Shown here: positions 44,454 to 56,799 of the stretch, one piece after another
Layout: the number at the start of each line of letters is the position of its first letter
How positions within the stretch are numbered: position 1 is the first letter of the stretch
Origin: Gnetum montanum
Lineage: Eukaryota; Streptophyta; Gnetopsida; Gnetales; Gnetaceae
Assembly (NCBI GenBank): GCA_015680685.1
Contig: MNCI01004258.1
Location: 1 to 64,000 of the forward strand
Direction: 5' to 3'
Length of the DNA stretch: 64,000 nucleotides
Notes under the pieces: generated by a model
What the model saw: the letters and a program-made list of their open reading frames with translations, nothing else
Databases searched by the model: none
Told to the model about the DNA's origin: nothing
Position numbers and translations under genes: made by a program

Positions 44454-46690
44454 TCTACTAAGCAATAAGCAAAGCATTAGTATATGTCCGTAGATGCAAC
44501 TTTTGGCATTAAATCATTAAGATAAGTTAGCAAAATTAACACAATATGACATAGATTAAAAAAAATTCTTAATTTTGGCTATGCACTCTAGGGCCTTGTG
44601 GGTATAGAATGTCAGTCAATCCATTTGACGTGCTTAGTACTCATTGGGGTACAACACATTTTCATAGACTTAGAGTTACATTTTGCAGGTTTAGCATCAT
44701 GCATAGTTTACAAAATTTTTGCAAAAAACTTTGGACTACCTTAATGGAGAGTGTAGTCGAAAAAAAAATTACAAAAATTTTTTAACTCTAAATTGCCTCC
44801 ATAGGGAGCATAGTCCAAAGAGAGGGCAAAAGTTTTCTAACTCTAGGAGCACCTCAACTATGCTCTAAAAGAGCATAGTCTTGAAAAACAAACATTGTGC
44901 CAAATACTTGCAATGTAAGCATTTTCACAAATGCTTGCTAGACTATGCTATCAATGCATGGAGAATGTAGTCCCATGGTCGTGAAGAGCGTAGTCTCCCA
45001 TGGCATCATGCCCAGTAGTCCTCTTCACCTGCCATTGCAGTAGACCATGTCCCCATTGTTGCCCCCATTCAAAATACAAAAAAAAAAGAAAGAAAAAAAA
45101 TGAGCTTTAGCACCGATTGTCCTCGTGGTCCCTATAGCCATGTTGTAGGGCGTAGTTACCCTCGTGGCCCTTGTAGTCTCATTGTGGGTGCAATAACCCC
45201 CATGGTCCTCCTAAGTGCAACACGCCTGGTCTTAGCCTGGGCCAAAAATAGAAAAAAAAATTTCAAATTTTTTTCAAAAAAGAAAACATAGGGAAAAACC
45301 CCTGTCATGCCCCTTGCCCCATGGCAGGTTTCCCTCGGCTATCAGTAGAACCGAAGTGTCTTTGTGGCCATGTTTGGGGGTGGAAAAAATAAAAAGAAGG
45401 AAAAGGAAGAAAAGGAAAAATGACAAAATAAACGCACATGCTCTACCTTTGGCCACAATTGTGCCCACAGCTCTTACGGCCACGCTACAAGGTGCAGCAT
45501 GTGGCTAGCCCCAACCCCACAATCTACAAAAAATGAATAAGAAAATAAAAAAAATAAACAAAACGTAGAAGAAACCCCTACCACACCCCTTGCCTCCATG
45601 GTAGGCTGCTTCTTGGCTTGCTCTCATGCGCTTGTTGTTGCAAGAACACTTGCAGCCTTGTTGTGGCACATAGAGGCTTGAACCCTGACCCTTGTGCATC
45701 CCAAACCCTAACTTGCACATTTGCCCTAGCCTACACACCTCGAAAACCCCTGCTACCATCAAACCTTGCAACCATGCAAAATTCTTAAATCCCAAAACCC
45801 AATGATGACCATTTTCTCTATGCTTGTGCCATGAAGTGCAATGCATTGCCCTCATCCCATGCCCAACAAACATAAAAAAAATAGAAAACCCTCCATGCCA
45901 TTATGCCTTCTCTGCTACTATGCTATGCAAAAATGATGCACAACAGTGGTGACTGCTACCTTGGTAAGACGCAGCAAAAGCCTATGCACCCAAACCCTTA
46001 CCTTTGAAAAATAGCAAAAAAATGAAATAAAAAATGAACAAAGGGGAGAGCACAATTGATGTACTTGGTTGATGTTGACGACCTTCTCTCCTCCATGCAT
46101 GTGTGTGGTAGAAAATTTAGTGCTCTTTCTTCCTTAGTGATGTTCACCAATCTTGGGTGTAGGCATCCACTTTGGTGCATCATTCTTTTGCAACTATGCT
46201 CTCCATTGATAGCATGCAACTGCAATGGAAACACGACGCTCTAGACATCATGGTTGATAGCAAGAAAATGATAACTTACCCATGGTGAAAATACACCTAT
46301 ATATCCTCTTGAAGTCATTTAATGACCCACCAACCCAGGACTACCCTCCACATTGAAGGCCTAGTGGAGAGTGTAGTTAGGTAAGAGTGTATTTGGGTGA
46401 GAGGATAGTCACCCATACTTAGCCAAAAATTTCAATTTTTCATCACCTTGTAAACACCTGAGTTAATTCCACTCCCCAAGCATGGCTAGCCTTCCCTAGA
46501 ATGACATGTCTAACACATCCATGGTCCACTAAGACCTAACACTGGCACAAACATGGCCTACCGAGGCCTAAAATCAACACAAACATGCTTACCTTCCTTA
46601 ATAGCTCGCATGCATACTTAGGAAAGTTTCATCACATTGGTTTTTCTCCATTTGCACATATTTTCTTTGTTAAAAAAGGTGCCACTTGAT
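44454..46690. mobile_element. element D, motif-repeating A/G-rich part of the non-pol segment
   Basis: The words GAGAGTGTAGTC, GAGCATAGTC and GAGCGTAGTC recur (44750-45000, 46370-46400), as in the LTR of the same element. Long A-rich stretches lie at 45065-45110 and 45240-45290. Frames of 60-122 codons on either strand (for example 45505-45873 minus) have skewed low-complexity composition and were not accepted as genes. This stretch could contain the promoter of the antisense gene. Confidence 0.45.
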
Positions 46691-46711
46691 GTTTTTCTGG
46701 TTCATTTTTGT

Positions 46712-48280
46712 AGGAATATGACATCTATCCAGGAGTAGATTTTCTTAGCTCTGGTCCTCATGGAACCTCATGGCGATATCAAGTGATGCATTAACCCACA
46801 TTGCTTAGACCTTGAGGCTACAACCTACAATGAGTACATAGCATCCATAGAGGCACCACTAGACTAGCTTTACCATCTAGTTAAGGCTCTTGATCTAGAG
46901 GTAGGGGACACCATAGAGGATCCCCGTATTGGGATCCCTATGGCTACACCTAACAGTGAGGCAAAAACACTAAAACTAAGCTCTTTACTAGAGCCTAGCA
47001 TGCCCAAGACATTGCTAAGGTGTTTAACGATAACATCAAGGCATTTGCATCGTTATATCAGGACATGTCAGGCTTAGATCCTCGACTAGTCCAACACAAT
47101 ATCATTCTCAATCCGTACATTAAACTAGTTAATAGAAAAAGCATAAGGTTTTTCTTGAGGTGGTGTTGGTCATTTGTGACGAAATCACTACACTTTACAA
47201 AGCTGGTTTCATTAGAGCTATTGACTATGTATACTGGCTCTCCAACATCGTGGTTGTGCCTAAGAAAAACAAAAGTATACGCATTTACATAAACTCCTGG
47301 GATCTAAATAAGACAACCATCAAAGATGACTTCCCGTTGCCCAGTATTGATCAACTAGTCGATACCATGGTCGGACATGCTTTGTTATCCTTTATGGATG
47401 GGTTCTCAGGCTACAACCAACTCAGTACAACCTTCATAATCCCCTGGGGTGCGTTTTACTATATCATGATGCCTTTTGGACTCAAGAACGTAGGAGCAAT
47501 GTATCAATGCATAATGACACATATCTTTAGTGATTACATGCTAATCTTGCTCAATGACTATGTCGATGACATCACAGTTAAGTCCAAAGTGGCCCAGAAC
47601 CATGCAAATGATCTAGACTTAGTGCTTAAACATTTCTTGAAATATGATCTTAGGTTAAATTCCAAGAAGTGTGTTTTCGGCGTTAGAACTGGTTGGATAC
47701 TTAGTTTTGTATTTTCTAGAAGCAGGTATATGCATACACCTTGAAAAGGTTAAGGCCATAACCAACTTAGCACCCTCAACCAACCTTAAGGAGCTACGAG
47801 GGTTGCAAGGTAGATTGCAATTCATACATAGGTTTATCGCCCAATTAATCGACAAGTTACAACCAATGCAACATTTTCTTAAGAAAGGAGCCCACTTCGA
47901 GTGGACATCTCAATGCCGACAAGCATTTGAAAACCTTAAGCAAGAGCTAGCACAACTACTTATGGTTCATCCTTTGGAAGGAGATAAACCTTTTTACATC
48001 TAGCTTGCCCACTTTTGACACATCTATCACTTCTCTGCTTTGCCAAAAGTAGGATGATGGCATAGAGGTCTTAGTTTACTACCTGAGCCATGAATTAGTA
48101 GCCCTTGAAAAGAAATACAATGATGTGTAAAAGCATTGCCTTTCCTTGGTCTTCTCACTGAAGAAGTGAAGGCATTACCTTTTTCACAGTCAAGTTAATA
48201 TCATTTGCAAAAATAATGTACTTCGAGTAATCATAACAAACATCTACGAAAGTAGTCACATTGCATGATGGAATGCAATA
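46712..48280 (+). pseudogene. reverse transcriptase and RNase H of element D
   Basis: After the proposed acceptor comes a decayed linker, then the conserved Tat phrase AFASLYQDMSGLDPRLVQH (47040-47100). A frameshift follows near 47160, then NIVVVPKKN, INSWDLNKTTIKDDFPLP, FMDGFSGYNQ, FGLKNVGAMYQ and the intact active site YVDD (47559-47570). After another frameshift near 47680 the thumb continues (LKELRGLQGRLQFIHRFIA). RNase H words (VYYLSHELVALEKKYND) lie at about 48070-48125 with several stops. Confidence 0.85.
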
Positions 48281-48831
48281 ATAGTGGAGTTTGACCTACA
48301 CTATGTTATGCAAGCCTTAACAAAAGGTCAAGCTATAGCTAAACAAATTGTGGCTTCACCTATAAACGATCAAGCAACCATAGACCTTGAATTTCGTATG
48401 AGCATGTTAATAGCATTAGCCAAGTGCTTGAAAACTATGGGGCACTCTTACATTTTGACAGAGCTTCAACCTCCCAAGGGGGTAGCATTGTTGCCATTAT
48501 CATGTTTCCCTCTAGGGAGGTCTAACCCTTTGCAAATTTTTTTGCATTCCCTTGCACTAACAACGTAGCAAAGTATGAAGGTCTCCTTCGAGGTATTCTT
48601 GTAGCATGCAACCTAGGGATCCAACACATAGCGATATGAGGTAACTCATAATTAGTCATCAACCAGGTGATAGAGGTCTATGCCTATAAGGCCCAACATT
48701 TATAGCCTTACTGTGACCTGGCAAACCACTTGCTTCAAAAATTTACATTAGATGATGTCCAACATATCCCCTGAGATGAAAATGCCATAGCTGATGCACT
48801 AGCAACATTAGCCTTAAGCATCACATCTGAC
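48281..48831 (+). pseudogene. linker and second (archaeal-type) RNase H of element D
   Basis: VEFDLHYVMQALTKGQAIA at 48281 is the usual linker of the Tat lineage. At about 48556-48820 the second RNase H shows NNVAKYEGLLRGILVACNLG, then a GNS-LVINQV motif (Asp of GDS changed) and NAIADALATLAL. This extra domain is a hallmark of Tat/Ogre elements. Confidence 0.75.
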
Positions 48832-50178
48832 ATGTTCCATGCATTAACCACCTCGATGGTAGATTGCATTGTGCCTATCATGCAAATCATCAATGTTGCA
48901 TACATAACCACAATAAGTAGAACCCACGCAAGAGAGTGGTACAACGACATGAAGGTGTACCTTCTACAGGGTGAGCCTTTGCAACATTTAAGTATAACCC
49001 AAAAAGATGCAATATGCAAATGTTCACAACAGTACGTCATCATGGGTGATAGCATGTTATGTCACAGATCCTATGATGGCATACTGCTAACCTGCATAAG
49101 CAACAATGAAGCGCAAATAGTTGCTGAGCAAGTTCATGAGGGACTATGTGGAGGCCACATAGCACCTAGGGTAATGGTAGTGAAAATTAGATGGCTAGGC
49201 TATTATTGGCCTTACATGGAGCACAATTGTGTCTCAAAGGTCAAAATGTGTAACATTTGTCAATAGCATGGTAACCTAATGTGCATGCCACCAACTGAAT
49301 TGCACACAACACAGATCACATGGACATTCCAATGTTGGGGCTTGGACATCATCAAACCTATAACGCTTAAGTCCTTTGTTGGGCATAACTTCATAATAAC
49401 CGCAATTGAGTACTTCACCAAATTGGTTGAGGCTATTTTCCTTAGGTAGATAACATTGCAACAGGTTTGCAAATTCACACTAGATAACATAGTGGCCCAT
49501 TTTGGCTTACCCATGACCATAGTAACAAACAACGGGTTGCAATTTAGCAGTGTTGAAACTAAGTCCTTTTGTGAGTGCTTTGGCATTAAACATTCCTTTT
49601 TGTCGCCATACTACCCTTAGGCAAATGGCCAAGCGAAGGCCACTAACAAAGTCATTATCAACCTCCTCAAGAAAATGCGAAGCACTAGCAAATGATGATG
49701 GCATGATTAACTAGTCTATGCACTCTAGGCCTATCGCACAACATGCCAAAGAATGACAGGTATGATGCCTCACAACCTTGTTTATGGGTTTGAAGCAATT
49801 TTGCTGCTTGAATTGTAGGTTTCATTGCTCCAAGTGATCCTCTTAAACTTCATTGATGAAGCTCAGAACAATGAGTTGAGAACCATAGACCTCAACTCAA
49901 AAGAGGAGGAGCACATGCACATGCTTGATTGCATTGAATTATACTAAGAAAAGCAATGGCAAAAGCATTGTCACAACTAGCATTAGTGCCCGATCAAGAA
50001 AGGGGACCTAGTCCTCAATTCCATTTGTGAACCTACTGATAAGTTCTTAGCCAACTGGGAAGGGCCTTTCTTGGTCACAAAGGCATATGACAATGGAGCA
50101 TTCAAGCTAACTGATCAAGATGAAAATGATTTTTCCAATCCGATGAACCATTTGTACTTGAAGCTGTACTACACCTAG
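48832..50178 (+). pseudogene. integrase of element D
   Basis: The zinc domain is well kept: EQVHEGLCGGH near 49130 and KMCNICQ near 49240. Core: first Asp present (WGLDIIKP, about 49336), second catalytic Asp replaced by Asn (TNNGLQFSS, about 49525), catalytic Glu replaced by Lys (NGQAKATNK, about 49620). The tail contains WEGPFLVTKAYDNGAFKLTD and ends LYLKLYYT before a TAG at about 50176. Two lost catalytic residues mean it is inactive. Confidence 0.85.
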
Positions 50179-50199
50179 CATGCAACATTACACATCAAT

Positions 50200-50620
50200 G
50201 AAACAAGGTAAGCATCTATTTGCTACAACATTAAACTAGCATAGTTCATCCACTACAATGTTAAACTAGCATAGTTCATCTACTACAATGTTAAATTAGC
50301 ACAATAGCTCATCTGCTATGACGTTAAACTAGCACAACATCCATTTTCTATGACACTAAACTGGCATAGTAGATCACCCACTACAATGTTAAACTAACAT
50401 CCATACCTCATGTTTGCTATGATGTTAAACTATCATAGCACACATCTACTATGATGTTAAACTGGCATAGCTTGTCCTTGGGTCATGATGTTAAATTGAC
50501 ACAACAGTTCATTCCCTATGATGCTAAACTAGCACATAGTAGTTCGCTAGGATTATAAACTAGCACACCATAGTTTACCAAGACCTTAAATTAGGTTTGT
50601 AGTTAGCCACACATAATTCT
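50200..50620 (+). repeat. minisatellite in element D, second block
   Basis: About twelve imperfect units of 30-40 bp on the pattern CTATGATGTTAAACTAGCAT AGTTCAT. It lies directly after the integrase stop. Its core is shared with the block at 40290-40640. Confidence 0.8.
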
Positions 50621-50694
50621 ACAAGTAAGTGAGCGAGCATAACTCTAAGTTCCTCCCCCTCTTTTCTACATCATGTGGGCAGGGATACTGTAGT

Positions 50695-50915
50695 CCCAAA
50701 ATGGAGCACCAGCAACCAATGTAGCCTTTGGAGCACTTGTAGCATCATTACCCCTTGATATTTTACTGACTTTTTGAGCACTTTTAACTGGTGTAACCTT
50801 TGGAGCACTTGTAGCATCATCACCTCTTGGCATTTTATTGGCTCTTTAAGCACTTGCAACTAGTTTGGCCTTTGGAGTACTTGAAGCATTTTCACCCTCG
50901 ACATTTTATTTGCAT
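50695..50915 (+). repeat. three tandem copies of a 72-bp unit
   Basis: Each unit contains CCTTTGGAGCACTTGTAGCA and ends in an ATTTTA-rich part. Starts are near 50704, 50786 and 50858, the last copy being partial. The unit length is a multiple of three, but stops interrupt every frame. Part of the element D 3' UTR. Confidence 0.6.
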
Positions 50916-51848
50916 TATGTGTTATGTGTTTTCCTTGTCTTCTCAAAGTTGTGCTTATAGGATGAAGCCTTGGGCGGTCATGCAAAGATGCATCTCATTG
51001 TAGCAGCAAGTCACCACATTGCTCTGATGTGCATGATTAGACTAGCTAAGTCTCTCAAGAGTGCACATCCCCATTACCCCATGATAGCCTACCTACACCC
51101 TTCCATATGTCTCAAGATTCTTGCATTCCCCTACATAGTCAAGATTGCAAACCCCTCTGATGCTTACGTGCTATGACTACATGTCATCCTCTTCATGGGA
51201 GGCCTTTTTTGGCTGGTCAAAGCCTAGGTGGATGTAACATAAGTCATCCTGAGGAGGAAACACATGTCCTACAAATGCGACATGGTTTTGCAAACACCAA
51301 AGCAAAGCCCATCTAGTGGCACACAGTCCACTTGATGGAAAGCACCTTGCAGTTAGCATTTAACAATGTGTAGAATGCAAAGCAAGTTTACGCTGCAGTG
51401 AAAAAAAGCAAAAAAGAAAAAAAAAAGAAAGGAGGGGAGGGGGTGGGGCAAAAGGGATAAGGGCAAATCCCCAAGCAACTCAACAACATTGTAATTTCAC
51501 AACTGGCCAACCTTGAATCCACACTGACTCTCTCATGAGCACTTTGATGAGAGGTCAACAATTTCAGGGGCAAGCCACCCTTGTGCCATGGTCATTATTA
51601 GCTATGCTAACTTTGCATCCTACATCATGACACCCCATTTATACCTCATATCCCCTTTTATCCCCAACAAATTATCTACACATTTTATTCCTAGCATACC
51701 ACTACCCATGGCGTTCTTGAGCATGGTGCAATGATATCCAATCAGGTACTGAAAAGTGATGTTGATGCCAAGTTTGCTATGGTGTTTTGTCATTTTTTTA
51801 TCAACGTCTCTTGGGCCACTCCTCCAGATGTTAACAAAGAGGGACCAA
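50916..51848 (+). mobile_element. 3' UTR of element D, terminal part
   Basis: Mostly featureless. A purine-rich run with several G-tracts lies at 51400-51470 (on the order of 70 bp, almost no pyrimidines). A candidate PPT, AACAAAGAGGGACCAA, directly precedes the 3' LTR. A 68-codon frame at 50970-51176 was not recognised. Confidence 0.5.
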
Positions 51849-53475
51849 TGAAATACCACCAAATTTGGTCTATAACATCCCTATTGCAAATTTGTCTAAG
51901 TGTTAGCACGAGGCTACTTTTTGTAGATATTTCTAAGTGTTGAGACTACACTCTCCACTACCCCAGAGCGTAGTTAGCCCAGTAGAGAGCATAGTTAACA
52001 AAAAGGCCAAATTTATAAATTTTTCTAAGTGTCAAGCCAGCTGTTGCAAAATTTTTTAAGTGTTGAGACTACGCTCTCCACTACCCCAAAGTGTAGTCAA
52101 GCGTAGTCAACATGAAGGCACAATTTTTGCAGATTTTTCTAAGTGTTGAGACTTTGCTCTCCACTAGCCCAAAGCATAGTCAACTAGAAGCTAGTTTTCA
52201 CAAGTTTTGACAAGTGCTGGGACTACACCCATCCCCAGTTGAGAGTATAGTTGGCCTTCTATGGAGAGTGTAGTCAATGCATAGCCATTTTTTATAAAAT
52301 TTTTCCAAGTTTGGGACTATGCTCTCCCCTAGTCTCAAGCATAGTTAAGCGTAGTTAGCTAGAACAACCTCCAAATGCCTCCACAACATAGCACAGGTAC
52401 TTAGCTCATCTCTAACTCACCTCCAATAACCGTTCTCCTTTGTATCTCCTTTTTGTTCTCAAAATTGTAACTATGCTTGATCCCACATAAGATAGTGGAG
52501 AGTGTAGCCTTGGAGCATAGTCTTCAAAGTTGCATTTTTTTCAAGTACATTATGGTCCTCTCAACACATATACATGCATTTGGCATTATAATCATAGTCT
52601 CTTAGCCTTGTAGAGTTTAGAAAAATACAACAAAGCACAACACCATTAGCCTTAGTGGAGAGCATAGTTAGGTGACAACGTAGTCTTAATTGTCTCACTA
52701 CCACGTGGCAATCACTCCACATTTCACACTAAACCTAGTTTTATAAATACGCCTATCCTTAACATTTTTGGGGTTAGCAAATTTGGGGTAGGTTAGAAAA
52801 ATTGAAGTGTTGAAAAATTTAAGGATTAGCAAACCAGAGCAAACTTGAGGAGTGCTTGGGAGAGAACCAAAGGCATACTGACGAAGTTGTAGACCATTGT
52901 AGCCCACTAGAACACCATAGCGCATGGTACACTATGGTGGCCAACTTGCCAAACATAAACATCTCAGTGGAACATTAGTCTTCATGGCCAAACATCCCCA
53001 AGACTGTGACTACACTATCCACTGCATTTTTTGTACATCACATAGCTTCTAACCCATCTTGGTATTAACTATGCTCAACCCCATTTGGGGTGGTGTTTTG
53101 TTTCTCTCTCTCTTTCCTTGTATTTTTTACATTTTATTTGCATTTTCTATTGTTTCATTGCATAGCTATGCCTAAAACTACACTTGGATGATGTCCCCTG
53201 CATGTTGGCACCCTTGTTTCTGTGAAAAAACACCTAACTATTTTTGACCCTGTTGCCATTATTGGCACCGCTTGAACACTTAGCACCATTTTGCATCAAC
53301 ATTACGGCTAACCATGCTATACCTCGATTACATCTAATAAGTCCTTTTTCGATTGACAAGACTATTCAAAGCACCTCGTCTTTACCTCTAGTAGGCCCTC
53401 ACATGGACTTGGGGTTAAAATTGTGTGCCTATGGACCCCTTGGTGTTCTGACCACCGATGTTTTCGATTGTTACA
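51849..53475 (+). mobile_element. 3' LTR of element D (1,627 bp)
   Basis: Starts TGAAATACCACC and ends GTTACA. TATA TTTATAAATACGCC at about 52740. It has the same GACTACGCTCTCCACT repeat architecture as the 5' LTR, with many transition differences. Confidence 0.9.
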
Positions 53476-55690
53476 TGGAGAGACATGGAGGGAAACATTG
53501 TGTTGTTGCCCAATTGATTAGTTCATGGGATGTTGCTCCAAATTCTTAAGAGGTAGGGCATTTAGGATCTCAATGATGAATATGTTGTGCAAGAACATGA
53601 ATATCAAGACTATTGTCCCACTAAAACATAATGGAAAAGAGATCAGCAATAGGAGAAACACTATGAAGTTATAAAGGGGAATAGTTTAATAACCCATTGT
53701 TCCTACTGAACCAAAAAGATAATGAGGATCTCCTCTCTAAGGATTCTCAGCACATAGACTCTCTTCCCCTTAATTTTGATGAAGGGGGTTTGAACTAGAA
53801 TTTACAGTCCATTGTAAACAATCCTCTTTCAAGATCCCATGATCATGGTGGATCCAAAGGTGGGAGTCATGGTAAGGACAAGGACAAGCATCACGATGAT
53901 GATCATGACCATGACAATTGAAGAGGGGATGGTAGGTACTACAATGCTAGTCCTCCTTCCTCTTTACCTTCGTCACTCTCTTCCTTCTCAAGCTCCAACC
54001 AAAGCCATAGAGGGTGAAATCATGATTAAAATTATTGGCAAGATAGAAATGATCATGATCATAGAGCCCATTGGAAGGATCAACATCAGAGGCATGGGCA
54101 TTCAACAAAGGCCTACCAACATGAGAGAAGGGGTAGCAAAATGCATCATAGGCATCATTGCCATCATAGAGGCCATGACTATGATGAGCCTTTACTTACT
54201 ACTCAAAACATGCTAAACATTGTAGATGTAGTTAGACTTCCAACAAGGCATGTGAAAGATAGCCAAATAAAGTGATTGGATATGAAAAATATTCTCAAGT
54301 TTGAAGGGGGATACAATTCTGATTCACAGAACCACGTATAAGCCTTTCACAATGCTTGTGCCTTGTAGAACATAGAAAAAAAAATAACAAAAACTTAAGC
54401 TATTCCCAAGGACACTCATAAAAGAAGCAGAAATTTAGTACCACTCCTTAGAGCTAGAATCAATCCATAGATGGAGTATGATGTTTGAGTTGTTTAATGA
54501 TAAATATCAAACGTACTCTCGAGTGTCCAACTTGAGAAGGCAGATCCAAGGTTGGCAAAAAGGCATACATGAACCCTTGGATGCAGCCATAGGATGGTAT
54601 ATTCCCCTTTTCTATAGATGTCTTGGCCATGATTATTCTCAAGGAAGTAGCTTTGCCATATCATATATGGTCTCTAATTAGAAAAGAGAAGAACTCTTGG
54701 GATCTATGCCCAAGGAAGACTGTTAGAAGTTAGAGCCCATCAAATCCAAAGGCTCATTGAGTAGGTTACTAGGAAGAAGGAGAGGTTAGAAAAAGAGAAA
54801 GTATAGAGGAGTAGAATTGGGATCCTTCCATTAGAAAAAGGGAAGTCTAGTTTGTTAATAATGAGGAGGAGGCATGACTTGATGAAGTGGTGCAGTGAAA
54901 AACTTTGCTGATCCAGAAATCTATCTCCAAAATTTTAACTAAGGTGGATAAAATGTGGGACTCTCTAGATGAAAAGTTCCAAACAAATTTGAGAATAGTA
55001 GAAGCATCCAAAGAGAAAAGTAGTGATCATGATTATAGGAGAAAGAAGGAAGCTAAACATGCCCACCAAAGGGGAAAGGGTAAGGCTACTGTAGTTGAAG
55101 AGGTTGTGGAGTTTGAATCAAATGATGATGGTGGGTGTAACATCTACCAATATGAACATCCTAAGGGATGTTGCCTTGTTTTATCACATTTGCAAGAATA
55201 TGGGGTGTACACTTTAAATTCTAGATTAGCAAGAAGGTAAGCACCTAGAAGAATACCTTATCCTCAAGGTAATCTTAGGCAATTCCACTAGCAACAACAA
55301 GTTTATTACCCAAGTGAAGTTTCACCATAACCATATAAGCACCCATGGTCATGGGGGATGCCACCACCCAGGCATCAATACCTTTATAGATAGCTAGATC
55401 CTTATGGGTACTATGTTAGCAACCCATGTTTTTGTGTGACTCTTCTAGTCATGATTATTTTTAGCATCACTATTATGCTTCTAAGTATTACAGAGCTCAT
55501 TCACCATCTTCAAGAGGGGAGTCCCCATATCGTTATCATCCTCCTCATCCTTCTACTCATGTCTCTTTACCCTTAACCTAATTACCACTTGCTGCATCCA
55601 TGTAGGGAGAAATTCTAGCCTAGCTATAGCAACGTAATGCTACTAGGGTTGTTAACTTACAATTGGCTCCTCAGCCAAATGGTTTGAAAC
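53476..55690 (+). pseudogene. gag of element E, remainder
   Basis: Resumes after the target duplication with the phrase RDMEGNIVLL-like (ERHGGKHCVV in a shifted frame). It continues through the His/Asp-rich linker (53800-54010), the gag domain (54230-54720, MFELFNDKYQTYSRVSNLR at 54480) and the zinc-knuckle-like segment with CNIYQYEHPKGCC (second Cys changed to Tyr, about 55137-55175). Many stops and frameshifts. Confidence 0.75.
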
Positions 55691-56400
55691 TTAGACCTAG
55701 AAAAAGATCATTTTTTTCAAACCAACAACACTACAAAGCCCTCATAGACTCATGCGATTGAAAAATCTACTTCTTCCTCATCCTCTACATCCAATCCACT
55801 CAAGTCCCCTTCAAACTAAACACCTCTAAAAGTGTATATTGTCATGCTAACCCATGCTGTAATTAATTAGATCAAAGCTAGCCACCTTCCTAGGAAACTA
55901 TCTGATCTTGGAAGTCCCATCATTTACCTTCAAATTGCCTAGAATGAGCCTTGCAAAGCTCTTCTGGATTCAGGTTTTGATATCAATCTAATTTCTCATG
56001 ATATGTTTAAATCCTAAAACCTACCTCCACTCAAAAAGAGTAACATTCATCTTAAGTTGGCAAATTAGTCCATCACTGTTTCCTTGGGATTAGTGCAGGA
56101 CATTGTGACCACTATTTGTGGGTGGTCTTGTCCTATTGATTTCTTAGTTATTCATGTTGACAATTGTAAGGGGAACTTCCTAGTCATCATGGGAAGGGCT
56201 TGGATAAGAACTATTCATGCATGCTTGGAAATAAGAGATCTTTCACTACAAATTTTCAAGGAAAATGCATTCAGAAAGATTGAGAAGAAGAGAGTTCCAT
56301 GCATCACGTATAATGATATAGGATTTAATTGTGTGCAAAAATTATGGTTTATCAAAAGCACATTAATCACAACATGAAAACAATGTGCAAATGAGTTTGA
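55691..56400 (+). pseudogene. aspartic protease region of element E
   Basis: The catalytic motif LDSGFDINLI (about 55963) is intact. LVQDIVTTICGWSCPIDFLV and IMGRAWIRTI follow at 56087-56215. Frame is interrupted by a few stops before and after. Confidence 0.75.
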
Positions 56401-56799
56401 AATTCAAAGGTACTTGTACGCAAAAACCATAAAGTAGAGGGACACCTAGTGGCTAATAGCTAATTGTGAAAGCAACACACTTTGTATGGAATCCACTGAG
56501 AGCTTAACTAGTGCCTATGTTGTAAGCATGGATGAATTAGAGCAAGTTTATCACCAACTCTTAGATGATGAACTTGATGACACTTATTAAGGAGAGTTGA
56601 AAATCCCTAAAAACTTTAAACGAGAGTCCTTAGAGTTGAAAACTCTACCTACTAACCTGGAGTATGCATTTCTAAAAAATGGCAAGTTGGTGATAATCAA
56701 TGCCAACCTTGCTCCTGAGTAGAAAGAGAATCTATTGAATTTGGTTAATAGATGACTACCAACCTTTGCTTGGTCATATCCTAAAGTCACTAGGATTGA

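Larger units (their letters stand above)
39961..46711 (+). other. non-pol segment between protease and RT, possible Ogre-type intron
   Basis: 6.7 kb with no sense coding separates protease from RT. It ends in a good acceptor, GGTTCATTTTTGTAG|GAATATG (46711/46712), after a pyrimidine-rich run. Ogre elements are known to carry an intron at this junction. The segment holds a minisatellite (40290-40640), an antisense multi-exon gene (40802-44453) and a purine-rich, motif-repeating part (44700-46450). The donor is only a guess. Confidence 0.45.
34305..53475 (+). mobile_element. element D: Tat/Ogre-like Gypsy retrotransposon, 19.2 kb, nested in element E gag
   Basis: It starts TGAAACACC at 34305 and ends GTTACA at 53475, with perfect target duplication TGGAG (34300-34304 and 53476-53480). 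LTRs are about 1.65 kb. Internal order: primer site, gag, protease, a 6.7-kb non-pol segment containing an antisense gene, RT, RNase H, a second (archaeal-type) RNase H, integrase, minisatellite, 72-bp repeats, 3' LTR. The second RNase H and the large size are typical of the Tat/Ogre lineage. All coding parts are broken by stops and frameshifts. Confidence 0.93.

Noticed and set aside
45505-45873. Minus-strand frame of 122 codons in element D
   Set aside because: Low-complexity, Phe-rich end and no domain or splice context; likely chance in skewed sequence, though it lies near where the antisense gene promoter might be.
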